Assembly (NCBI GenBank): GCA_947561715.1
Contig: OX387204.1
Coordinates: 8,499,001-8,563,000, forward strand
DNA length: 64,000 nucleotides
Direction: 5' to 3'
From: Ascidia mentula
Lineage: Eukaryota > Chordata > Ascidiacea > Phlebobranchia > Ascidiidae
Below are positions 1 through 10,333 of this stretch, piece by piece. Within the stretch, counting starts at the first letter, position 1. Every line of letters starts with the position of its first letter. A program made the translations under genes and the position numbers. The notes below the pieces were generated by a model. That model worked only from the letters and a program-made list of their open reading frames with translations, was not told the DNA's origin and ran no database searches.

Positions 1-7
1 ATTTTAC

Positions 8-1485
8 CGAATTCTAGGATTGTGGCCCAACAAATGTACTTTATTCCAAGCTTCCATTGTTAATGGACACAAATCAACATTAACCCGTAAAGGCAACTTT
101 ACACGTCGACTTTCAGTGATTGCAGATTTTTGCACTAAAAATCACTCAACTATTAATTAGGAATTCAAACCAAGCACATGCACACAAAAGATATGACATA
201 CCTTCCTTATCATGTATTTTTTTCAAAGCCTTGCAGATTGGGGTTTTAATTCTGTATGTCTTTCCTTTAATTCGCACACTTGTTGAGCCAAGGTTAATGA
301 GCTCTGATAACTTTAACATTTCCTTTTTCTTTAACATATCTAAATATAAAAAGTTTAGGTTTGGGCACAACCAGTCTGATAACAATGTAAGCTTACATCC
401 ACCAAATCTTTTACAGAGTTCCCCATAGTTGATGACGGCGCTCAACTCTTGCAGGGCCTTGCTTGCCTGATTACCACTGCCAACTACAGAAATGTAAATT
501 TACATACTATTGTACTTCATTTATAAGATTTTAAATGCACATACCATCATCACCCAACAATTTACTGATAGTTGTCCATGTTCTGTAGTAAAGATGACGC
601 ACTTGGTCTTTTGTTTTAATTACACTGTCATCGCCTTTCCTTTTATGCTTCTGTGCAATGGCCTTCTGCACAGCTTCAAAGTCTTTTCCATGCTTCAAAT
701 TAAAATATTTGCTTACATTTATATTTTATCACACTTTATTAATGTAAACAACATTGTCATGTGATCTACCACACAAAGTAATGAAATATAACAGGTATGA
801 CAATCAAACAGGAGAGTTACTTTGTTTGTTATAATAGGCAGGCAGTATATACTTACCACGGCAACAGCTTCAAAAAAGTGAATTTTATCATCTATGCTCC
901 ATTGTTCACGAACCCTCTTTTTCTTAACAACCATTGCTTGAGCAGTGTCTTGGGGCACAGTGAGAGGTTTTGTTTTGATTTCATCTTCGATCAGATCATG
1001 CAACACCACAGATACAGTTTGCTTAATTTGCGATGTTACAGTTGGCAACTGCGGCTGATTAGCGTTTCCTGAAGTACATTAACAACATTTACAAGAGTTT
1101 TAGAAACAGTATTAGATATTGCAGACACACTAGGAAATCACATCATGGCAAAAAGCGTTTGGGCACTTTCCAACATGTAACACATACACACCTGTTACGA
1201 TTGTATTAGAAAATCATGTGCATTAAAACTATGTTTTCTCATACCTCCAAGTGCTAAATCGGGCTGAAACCGTTTGACAGGTTTTACTGTAGCACGAAGC
1301 ACCGGACCTTCCGATTGCTTTGAACATACAGCAGTGTTCCGTCTTCTCCAAACCCTACCTTTTTCGGGCGTTTGGTTGTCATTTGCTTTAATAGAGGAAT
1401 TCTCGCAGTTAATGTCAACAGCGTCGTTGTCCACTGATACCATTGACTCACTGCGGAAAAGCAAACTGTCATGAATTCTACACAT
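8..1485 (-). CDS. CRAMP1: CRAMP1 (cramped-like) chromatin protein, N-terminal part, 3' end outside window
   Basis: Homologue of Cramped/CRAMP1, a nuclear SANT/Myb-like protein linked to Polycomb function and histone H1 gene expression (family knowledge). Coding exons read right to left: 1245-1485, 857-1069, 545-692, about 389-483, about 202-331, and 8 to about 112. All are bounded by GT/AG. The first exon is basic and low complexity. Exon 2 ends in REQWSIDDKIHFFEAV, which joins in frame to HGKDFEAVQKAIA and DQVRHLYYRTW, the SANT signature of the family. Later exons carry INYGELCKRFGG, STSVRIKGKTYRIKTPICKALKK and RRVKLPLRVNVDLCP, all typical of CRAMP1. The ATG at 1485 is the first in the open frame, so the start is a choice and not proven. 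The donor at 7/8 shows that the gene continues beyond the left edge. It is head to head with the JPT gene at 3666. Confidence 0.9.
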
Positions 1486-3665
1486 GTAATCGAAAACACT
1501 TCACGACCACGCCGCACTGCAGTGTCTTCACAAACATGGCCGCCATTTTTAGCTGCTCCAAAGTGCTTTCTGTATATCGGTGCTTGGCGAAGCTACAGAA
1601 ACATCTTTTATACTCATTTAGGTCGATGTAGGGATTGACAAAAAAAATACAAGACTACTCTCCGGACTGGTTTTAAAAACGTTCTTGATAACAAAAACAT
1701 TTCAAACAATGTAGCAGCAGCAGCGGCGGCGCCTCCATCACGCAAATTTACTTACCTAGCATCGTGCATTGTGTTTTCAGATATATACGTTACTTCCTGT
1801 ATCTACATGTTGCTGACGGTTAGCTTGATATCTGATGAACGCCAATTATCGTTCGAAATAGTTTATAGTTTGCGCAATGGTTTCACGGAAACCGCTTGCC
1901 TAGAAACTAACCAATCACAACCCTGGGAACAGACAATAGCAAAATAAGCAAGTTGACCATTACAAACAGCACTTTTTGAAGTGTTGGAGAGTAGACCCAC
2001 CAACTTGAAGTGATTTTAAATATAAAATTACACTCTTTGTTACACAATAAATGATTTTTCTATTCTGGGGCAAAATGAGCAGGAAAGTCTGCAAATGTTC
2101 CTGTAGTTTTTCTTTTTAGTTGCTTGCATAGTAGTGTTTGAAAAGAAACAGAATCACAATATTTCTCCTAGTGAAAATTTTAGTTGTTTGCATAGAAGTG
2201 TTTAAAAAGAAACAGAACCACAATATTCTTCAGCTACTAACAACAAACAAATTGGTTGTAACTGCTACTTCGTCAAATTATCAGTCATAGCTAAAATTTC
2301 CAAATAGATTTTAACTTTTGCAAGGACTTCTGTAAATACCTCAAATTTGCTGTGTGTCAAAAAACACGAACAAAAACAAGTGATGATAAAGTTGGCAGAT
2401 TGTAGTTGCCAAGGAAAAAGTATATTTGTCAGATAACATTCATTTTCCAATCGGTTTTATATTATTTTTTGTTAAAATGCTGAGATATATCATTATTCCA
2501 ATGAATTTAAACATTATATTTTCAGGTTTATGGTAAACTAATGTTATAAACGATTTTAGGTCATTTTGGTTGAGAACAGACTAACATAGCTGACATTTTC
2601 TTTGTCACATTACCAAAAATAAGGTTAGGCACTCTGTATGCCAGAATATAGTTGATCAAAATGCAAATTGAAAAACAGATTATATACAAATGTTATGTGG
2701 CAGTTTCATATTAACAAAATGTGAAAATCACAGGTGCAACATATGTGGAACAGAAATATTAACACAAAAAAAGCTGAACACATTACATTTAGGATATAAC
2801 TTCCATGTAACTTAAAATTACTTATATACTGAGATGAGAATGTAAACATTAAATAGTCTGAAAGGTTTGCATTATCAAAACGTTGGTTATTATGTACAGT
2901 TTAAGTGTTATAGATGCTATTTGTTGCACAACTACTGTGATCTCTTAAATCAACAATACAAATTGATAGTGCCAAACAATTTAAAATTAACAATTTTATA
3001 TTATTTATTTTATGAACAACATTCACTTAATAAATATTATTTCACCAAAAGTAAGTCATCACGTGGTTTACGTTTTACATTACTTGAAGATGTATATGAC
3101 CTAGATTGCAAATTTACATCATTAAAAGTAAGATAAAAGTAAATAAAAAACTTGGCAACTATTCTCCTTCAAACTATGTTAATAATGAAAAGATTTATTC
3201 AAATAGGTTTGTTCAATCGGCATTAGAGATTGATGCAATTGATCAAATAGTTCTGTTTGCGGCCAATCAACATTTCCATATTGGCAAAGCAATTTGTTGT
3301 TTTGATCGTTTGGCGCGAAAAAAGCGACTCGACCGTAACGGATTATCACGTGACTGTTCAGCTGATTTACCGATAAGTCGGGTAAAGTGGATTACGTAAT
3401 GCGATAATTGTCATAAATAAAAACGAATTTTGCAAAAAGCAATAATTGCACGTGACTGGGTGACTTTGTTTCTCCTGACTACAAATGTAATTCTAGCGAA
3501 TGGTTGCTAAAATGTGCTTAACTGTTTCTATTACGTCATAATGTCTTGCCTGAGTTATTTTACTTCGTGAGAAAAAGGCAACCTAACCATGAACAAGGCA
3601 CGCCTTAGTTGGTTGGTGGTGTATATTTTTCTGTTTTTGCGAAGACTTTGTGTGATTACGCAACG
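1486..3665. other. Intergenic region between divergent CRAMP1 and JPT
   Basis: About 2.2 kb of AT-rich DNA holds no supported gene and must contain both upstream regions. The part at 1500-1930 is less AT-rich than the rest and probably includes the CRAMP1 5' UTR and promoter. Small open frames such as 3106-3399 show no homology or splice context and look like chance. A short tandem duplication lies at 2115-2230. Confidence 0.7.
2115..2230. repeat. Imperfect tandem duplication, two units of about 55-60 bases
   Basis: Two adjacent copies start with TTTTAGTTG and share TTGCATAG, AGTGTTT, AAAAGAAACAGAA and CACAATATT. They lie at about 2115-2165 and 2179-2230 and differ at a handful of bases. No coding frame is preserved, so this looks like simple local duplication. 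Confidence 0.75.
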
Positions 3666-6600
3666 ATGAACTACGATTGCCAACGTCCCACTTCAAGGTA
3701 AGTCATAATCAATATGTATATTTATCTGTAAGGTGTGGATAATGAAGAGCCAGAAATTAGTAACTTGCATTCCACTTTTTATTTGGTATTTTATTAAATA
3801 TTATCAAAAAGTCATTTGGTGAAAAGGGTGATCCGTCCACCTGGTGGAGGTTCAAGTAATATCTTTGGTGTTCCTGAGCAAGCTGGTTCAGCTCAAAAGA
3901 GTTCAACAAATCCCAGCTTTAAAAGCAGTGTATTTGACCATGGCCCACAAGCAACAAATTCAACAAAGCCTGCAGGTTGGTTAATATTTGACTTTATTAA
4001 GCTTAACGTAATCTGGTATAATTTTACTTTATGTTAGTAGTCATCATTATAGTGTTTTTGTTAATGAAACCCACCGTATGCCGACATATTTCAGATGTTT
4101 TTTTCTGTATAAGTAACTTGTCAGAACTACAGACTGGAACTTTCAAATAACCCTGAATCAATCCTTGTTTTTGTTGAATTATTTGTTTGTGGTTGGTATG
4201 TTGTGTTTTGTGTATTTTGAACTCAATTAATTGACTTTACACACTAAGAAACTGCTTGACATTGCAACAACGTCACCATTGAAAAAATCCATTTCGTCCT
4301 TGGATTGACGAAAAATTGGCCCTTGTTTGGCAACAATGTCACTGCCACCTGAAAACATGAAAACTAGGTGTCTATGATTATAAATAGGTTAACAAAAGTT
4401 TGTTGAACAAATGCAAAAGTTGAGAACAAATACTTGTATATTAAAACCTGCATCTTGGTTATGGCCACAGCAAGAATGAAAAGTTAGATCATGCTGTACT
4501 TCACACTTAAAAATATCTGACTGTATGTTGTGCAGGCCTAGGAAAGTAATATGTGATCTACAAACTATTGTTTCAATATATACATGATCTTTAAAGATAC
4601 ATTGCAATGACATGCAAAATGAAACTCATTTGTTTTCTCTGATTTCCATGGGCACTATTGTGCAGTAATTCCTGAAATATTAATTTCTACCTATCTCACC
4701 TCTCAATTAACTTCACATCTGATAATATTATAGTGTCCTCAATTGACCACTTTTTGTCAAAGTTGTATGCTTATCACAGCTCAGAAAGTTGCATCAGTTA
4801 GCAGAACATACATAAGTACAGTTTTCCAAAAAGAACCCAAAAGAAAGACGAAGCCACCATCACCAACATTTAGTTCAACTATATTTGTAGTTAATGATGA
4901 AAACAAAAGTGTTCGTCCAAGTATTGCAACAAGGCCAGGTTAGTAGAATTAGAAAAGAATAGTTTGTTTGTAAAACTTTTCAGAAAGGCAGAACCACAGT
5001 TTATTTTAGGTTTGTATCTTTTGGTTGCATTTCCTCAACACCTATGTTTGCTTTATCCTGAAATGTATTGTATAAACTTAAAATTTAGAAAACAATCTGT
5101 AAATAGTGTTTGAAACATTTGTTTTCCATGCTTACCAGTAGAATTCTAGCTTTGGCTTTCCTTTTCAAAATCTCAATACAAATAAAAGCCTATGATTTTT
5201 TAAAATTGTCGGAATATAATGGTGATTTTAATTCAAAGAAATGTCAGTAATGAGAACTTAAATAACAGTTTTTCGACAAACATTTTTAAAAAGGTTTAGT
5301 TTTTTCTGCACAACCTTTCATAAAGTCTTAATGGTTTAATTTGTTCTTGTAGGGCCATTTTCTTTTAATGAATTACCCAATATTTATATAGTACTTGCTG
5401 GTGCACTGTTTTGATAAGAGACTGACAGTTAAACATTTATTTGCAGCACCTTGGGAAGCGAGATCAAGCTCGCAAAAGCTTGTGCTAATATAAATGTTTA
5501 ACAGTCAATCTCTTATCAAAACAGTGCAACAGCAAGTACTAGGTATAGACCAGAGACTCACATGGTACATTGAAGAAATCCAATATTTACAGTATCACAA
5601 TAAATTATTATCTGATAAACCAATGTATTTACTTCAATGGGGTTAACCTCTGTGCGATCCATAAAGTGAAGCCCTAAACTGACTTCTATCTACAGTACAG
5701 TTTGATTTTTTCTCATAAAAAATGTGTTGGAATGTCAAAAAATTGTGTGGGATTGGTATTTCCAAAAAATAGATTTCCGAGAACTTATGGAACTTAAAAA
5801 ACAAAGCTCATGTCAATAACATTAAATATGCTTGATTAAATACACAGACTCTGCAAGAAAAATCAGCAATGTGCCAATGTTTGATTCTTCTGGAAAGCGA
5901 CCAACTAGTGCACCTTGTCGACCCCAGAGAAACAACAGTCGATTAAATATTTTTTCTTGTCCAAATTATCCTGTGAAAGCAAAACATGAGCCAGGGAAAA
6001 AAGTTTTTCCCAAAACAGGTTCTTATAGTCAATGTAGTTGCATGTCATGAATTTCTGCTGCAGTGCATGTACATTTTAGAATGTTAGATTAGATTTTTAG
6101 CTAATTGTGATTCTTGTTTAGCAGTGAAGCCAGCTAATGGAAATTTTCGATCATCCGTCTTTTCACAAAACTGTGTGGGCAAGGCAACAGTTCCCAGGCC
6201 AATACATTATTTAAAATCAACTGTGTTCATGACCCCACCACCTTCACCAAGTGTATCAACAAACAGCAGCAAAACTTATTCTTCAAACCTCAAGGGTGAA
6301 AAGGATTACAAAATAGGAAAAAGACAGATAACGAAAGCCAAGAAAACATATTTGTCTGGTAGCAGTTGTGATACAAGTAGAAATGAAGCGCCCAAAGTTT
6401 ACAGCTCTGATTCAGGCAGATCCATGCTAAATTGTCAGCAAACCTTAGACAAACCTCATCAAATTCCAGTCCAAGTTGAAGAATATGCAGTTTCTCCTAA
6501 TGGAGAAGCGAAACTAGTTTTAAACCGAAAGTTAAAAAACAGCCAAACATACAAATCTGTAGCATTTTCCTCTTGCGAAGATCCCCCGTGCATGTGGACA

Positions 6601-7129
6601 TGTGACCAAAACCCTGTACCTTTTCAATGCAGAAAAGCACAATCAGCAGCCAACAGGTCACAGGTTTTTGACGAGCATGTAAGCACTTCGGCTGTGTAGT
6701 CATCCAACAACAAACCTTTTCTCCTGAAATTTCCAATTTTGAACAGAATGTGATATGTCATATGTGGCGTTCATTGGTTCAAAGCGTTATTACGTAGAAT
6801 GAAGTTTGTGCATTTTGTCAAGTAAATTGTCTCCATGCAAATGTAGTACTCTTTGATAGTTTTATGTGCAATTATTGTGTAATAAAGCAAACGCAAATCC
6901 CCACTACATCTGTTCATTCTGCAGTTCGCAGGGATCCTATAACTGGAGAAGAAATTGGCAGCGGCGATAAAGTGCAAGAGAAAGACAAGGAAGCCGTGGA
7001 AGAGAAGCCGTCTGTGGTTGAAAATGGGAAACAAGCCAATGGCAACGAGCCTCATCTGGGGGCCCGCAACGCAACAGGCATCCGTTGTGCTCAACCACCG
7101 GGTGGTCGCTCCACTGTCACATTTGGTTA
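3666..7129 (+). CDS. JPT1/2-like: Jupiter / HN1-like microtubule-associated protein (JPT family)
   Basis: Member of the Jupiter/HN1 family: small, disordered, microtubule-associated proteins (family knowledge). Exons: 3666-3697, 3812-3974, 4780-4938, 5848-6018, 6125 to about 6660, and about 6924-7129. Exon 2 carries VIRPPGGGSSNIFG and the last exon ends in PPGGRSTVTFG, the two hallmark PPGG boxes. Further short motifs recur in the middle exons (STIFVV, KSSVF, RSSVFSQN, LKSTVF), so the protein is a string of related short linear repeats. It would be longer than vertebrate JPT1/2, which have roughly 150-190 residues. Phases fit through exons 1-5. The exon 5 to exon 6 junction is unresolved: the long exon runs open to a stop at 6699, and an alternative C-terminus ending there is possible. 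Intron 3 holds a foldback element. Confidence 0.85.
5390..5540. mobile_element. MITE-like foldback element in JPT intron 3
   Basis: Left arm 5390-5440 begins AGTACTTGCTG. Right arm 5491-5540 ends CAGCAAGTACT. The arms are inverted and match at all but about three positions over roughly 50 bases. The loop contains further inverted words (GCGAG...CTCGC and AGCAC...GTGCT). There is no coding capacity. This is what a non-autonomous DNA transposon remnant looks like. No clear target-site duplication was seen. Confidence 0.8.
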
Positions 7130-7871
7130 AACCAGTAAAAGTTTCCTGAGTGTCGTGAACTTTGTGTTCTTCTGAATTTGGTACTTCTCTTTAATTAAGT
7201 TTCGCCGCTATCAGTAATTACGTAGGCTATTATCCACGTCAAGTGTTTTCTTGCGTTATCCTTTTAAAAAAATTCGAAGCCAAACTTCGTAACAGTGTTT
7301 GTTTCCATGTGCATGTTGCTTTAATGGTCGCTGCTGACGCTTTTTAGTCAAGTGAATCTCTCAAACCTATTTATTATTTGATAAATTTTCTTTCACTGTT
7401 GTAAAATAACTGGTGCTTTGTATTGTCGTTGGCTGTATAAACATAAGCAAACTTAAATGAGCTATGTTTGAAGAGGGTTGTTCAAAAACAGTTGTGAAGT
7501 GAAACAAATGAATGTGCTGGGTCGGAGTATAATTTTGAATCCGACTGTGCGAACCACAGAAATAGTGTGGTAAAAAGTGAGGATCGATGCCTATAGGTCG
7601 ATATTTTCTGTAATATGTGTCAGAGGCAAGGAAAGCGCCCGACAGTTGTTAGCACTCATTGCTGTATGGGTTATAAAAAGGAGAAATTACCGTCCTGTTT
7701 TATTTAATATCTTCTACATTTATGTCGCGTTAGAATTCCACAGTGTTGTGGTTTGTCGTACATGAACCCTGTAGTGGAAATGACAACAAGCACCAACAAA
7801 TCTGTTTGTTACTATATTGTTATTTCCAGCCATTTGCAAGTCTATTTCTTGGAGTGGTGTTTGATAAATAA

Positions 7872-7965
7872 AGTTCATAGTTCTGACACCGCGTCAACAG
7901 TGGATCTGACTACACGATGCTGCTAGTGAAGGTTGGTGAAAAATATTTTGGTTTAGATTGGTAAG
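7872..7965 (+). repeat. Diverged dispersed repeat, copy 1
   Basis: Aligns by eye with 8815-8905. Shared words, in order, are TTCATxGTTC, GACxxCGCGTCA, GGxTCTGAC, AATGCTGC/GATGCTGC, GGTTGGTGAAAAAT/GATTGGCGGAAAAT and TTGGTTTA. It is non-coding and probably an old interspersed repeat. Confidence 0.6.
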
Positions 7966-8240
7966 TTTTGGGCGCCATAAATTGCAGAGCCCCATTTTTT
8001 GTCACCGAGAAAAAAAAACATATATTTTTCACAAACACTCTCTATGTGTATGAACGTATACTTTAACAGAATATTTCAGTGTAACGCAGTCCTATTAAAT
8101 GTTGTTAATGTCATGATTTAATTAATTGCATGCAACCTCCGACGGAACCTCTGGGGTGCTTTCCGGTACACCAGGAATCCGGGGAACCTATAGCGTGATT
8201 AAGTATTATTAGCGCCATTCACGTGTGTATCATTGTACGA

Positions 8241-8272
8241 CCAGAGACTACTAAGTACTTAGTAGTTTCTGG
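8241..8272. repeat. 32-base near-perfect palindrome
   Basis: The half-sites CCAGAGACTACTAAGT and ACTTAGTAGTTTCTGG are inverted copies with one mismatch. The palindrome is flanked by direct repeats of GTACGACCA at 8235-8243 and 8272-8280, partly overlapping it. A related inverted pair sits at 9602-9684. Confidence 0.75.
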
Positions 8273-8814
8273 TACGACCATGAGCGGTGCTCTGCAAAAC
8301 CGACCAATACAAATTCCCTCATGGGATTTGCACACCAGCTCGCACCAGCGTGTACGTTTACACGTAATATCGGACCAATTATTTCCTGGACAAAGTAACA
8401 ATTGGCTTACATTCTACATTCCACGTTTACCTCGTATTATTTAGTTATATATATCGCTGCTTAAACGCCAGTTGAGACATTTGGTAAACACTTCTTCGTG
8501 TCGATCATGCGTGACCAGTTTTTAACCAATCACGTTCTTGTGCTCTCTCCACAGCACTGTCCAACTTATCCTATTCTAATTCATGCCATTCTGATATGCG
8601 CTATTGGATGCTACTGCTTACCGATAGTGAATCAAAGTATTACCAATCAAAAGATTGTTGCCAACCTTCGGGCTTGTTTAGTTATAATACTATGAGTGAA
8701 AACTGTTGTCCATGTTATTCTGGAAAGCTAGCCAAGGTTTGGAGAACTCGCTTAAACCAGGCAGCAGCCTTATCTACAATTCTACAGCCAGCGGTCAATT
8801 CCTACTGGAGATGC

Positions 8815-8905
8815 ATTCATGGTTCCGACTTCGCGTCATCAATGGGTCTGACGTCACAATGCTGCAGATGAAGATTGGCGGAAAATGCATTGGTTTAAAT
8901 AGGAG
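8815..8905 (+). repeat. Diverged dispersed repeat, copy 2
   Basis: Runs from TTCATGGTTCCGACTTCGCG to AAATGCATTGGTTTAAATAG. It matches copy 1 in the same orientation and the 9360-9445 copy in reverse. The match to the inverted copy is the better one, including AAAATGCATTGGT and TAGGAGT. Confidence 0.65.
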
Positions 8906-9359
8906 TTCTTCAATAAAACGCGTGTAACGCTGCGGTAAATCATTTTGTGGGAACATTATTTTGTTTGGACAAAGCAAAAGTTGTCGAAGAATGTAAATAC
9001 CAAGCACCAAAAACAAAAATTTACGTTTAGGCTAAGAAAAAAGTCTGGAATTAAACGCAACAAGCGCGTCTAGCAGCTGCATTGCATTAATGTGCGCGAT
9101 TGATATCTCGTTAATGGGTAAAACCGCAGCATATGAAACAGAAGACTCAAAATCAAATTATAAACGCATTCCCCTGTTCTCTAGGTCACTTCAGAAAGTT
9201 CTGCAAAATATATTGAAATTAAGAAATTTTTCCAACTCAGTTGTACTCATTAACAAAAAATATAATAGATAAGCTTTAGTGTCCGTTTGCTGTCAGTTTC
9301 CATGCGATTTTGCCGTTAATTCCAGACGTTTTTCTTCGCCAAAAGTTCCGTTACTCCTA

Positions 9360-9445
9360 TCTATACCAATGCATTTTCAATTAATCTTTGCTTGCAGAAT
9401 TGTCACGCCAGATCCACTAATGGCGCAGTCGGAACCATGAATAGC
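9360..9445 (-). repeat. Diverged dispersed repeat, copy 3, inverted
   Basis: The reverse complement reads TTCATGGTTCCGACTGCGCC, then GTGGATCTGGCGTGACAAT, AAAATGCATTGGTATAGATA and GGAGTAACGG. This parallels 8815-8905 across its whole length with small indels. Confidence 0.65.
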
Positions 9446-9509
9446 ATTAAATAAAGATCAATGTTGGAACAGCACAATAAGACTTGCAACAGGGCTTGTA
9501 ATTATTTTC

Positions 9510-9540
9510 ATGACACGTGTCACACTGTGACATGTGTCAT
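9510..9540. promoter_or_regulatory. 31-base palindrome with CACGTG core
   Basis: The 15-base arm ATGACACGTGTCACA is followed by one base and then its inverted copy with a single mismatch. It contains an E-box (CACGTG), a second E-box-like CATGTG, and the T-box-like arrangement TCACACTGTGA. It lies about 800 bases upstream of DDI. Any regulatory role is inference. Confidence 0.4.
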
Positions 9541-9601
9541 CAGGCCCGCCTCAGACTTGAGCGGTAATACTAATTACAGTCATATCTCGCGTGCAACCGG
9601 C

Positions 9602-9684
9602 GTATGACCAGAGACTACTAAGATTATTTGTGTCGTTGGTACGTGTGCAGTGTTAAGTCTCCACTTAGTAGTATCTGATATGAC
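9602..9684. repeat. Inverted repeat related to the 8241 palindrome
   Basis: The left arm contains GACCAGAGACTACTAAG at 9606-9622. The right arm contains CTTAGTAGTATCTGATATGAC at about 9664-9684. About 42 bases lie between them. The shared core ACTACTAAG/CTTAGTAGT ties it to 8241-8272. Confidence 0.65.
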
Positions 9685-10333
9685 TAAGTTTGTGTCAATC
9701 TCTGGAACTTATAAAAAAACTACGAAAATTCGGCGAGTAACGGCAGAGTTATGTGCGTTTAAAGTTTTGTCGACCAGCGTCTATTTGGTCTACGAGCGCA
9801 ATCGCGAAAATACTGATCTCTCGTATTTACAACAGGATTTGTGTGTTTGTTTGTCACCGCATGCGCGACAACGACAAAATAAAGCGAGGCATTCAGCACA
9901 ACTTGTTGAACTGTGTTGAACAACCGGACGTAAATCGTAACCACGCAAACTTTATTGAACAACAAGAAATAAATTGTAAAGCAGTTACTAAATACCATTG
10001 ACTGGATGACTAGATCTTAGCAGATTACTGCAGTATCTGCGAAAGTTTGAAATACTTCAAAGACTGGACCTGTTTCTTCTGTCGGCTCTGCACTGAACCA
10101 AACTTATTAACCTGGTTACAGTAATTTTTGCAGATGTGAATGAAAGTGGTAGGATTATTGTGACGGAATAAAATAAGTTTTTATCCCAGTGCCATGCCCA
10201 TATTTTTCATGATGTTGTACCTTTTACAAATTTGGTTAAGGTGTGCTGCTAAATTTCAAATCATTTGGGTAACCTTATATATGCCTGTTTACTTTAGACC
10301 TAGTATAATTAAATAAGGTAATATCCAGTCAGA

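Larger units (their letters stand above)
7130..10333. other. Gene-free interval with dispersed repeats and hairpins
   Basis: The 3.2 kb between JPT and DDI holds no supported gene. The short open frames here (for example 8498-8695, 8706-8927 and 9650-9919) overlap each other in several frames and match no family I know. The interval contains three diverged copies of a roughly 100-base repeat, two related small palindromes and one long palindrome with an E-box core, all listed separately. The region directly before 10334 should hold the DDI promoter. Confidence 0.65.

Noticed and set aside
3106..3399. 97-codon plus-strand open frame upstream of JPT
   Set aside because: No homology, no splice context and promoter-like position; likely chance.
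8498..8927. Overlapping 65-91 codon frames in the JPT-DDI interval
   Set aside because: Several frames overlap one another, none matches a family, and they cover the dispersed repeat.
9650..10001. 89 and 82 codon plus-strand frames before DDI
   Set aside because: Overlap each other and an antisense frame; no signal peptide, domain or splice support.
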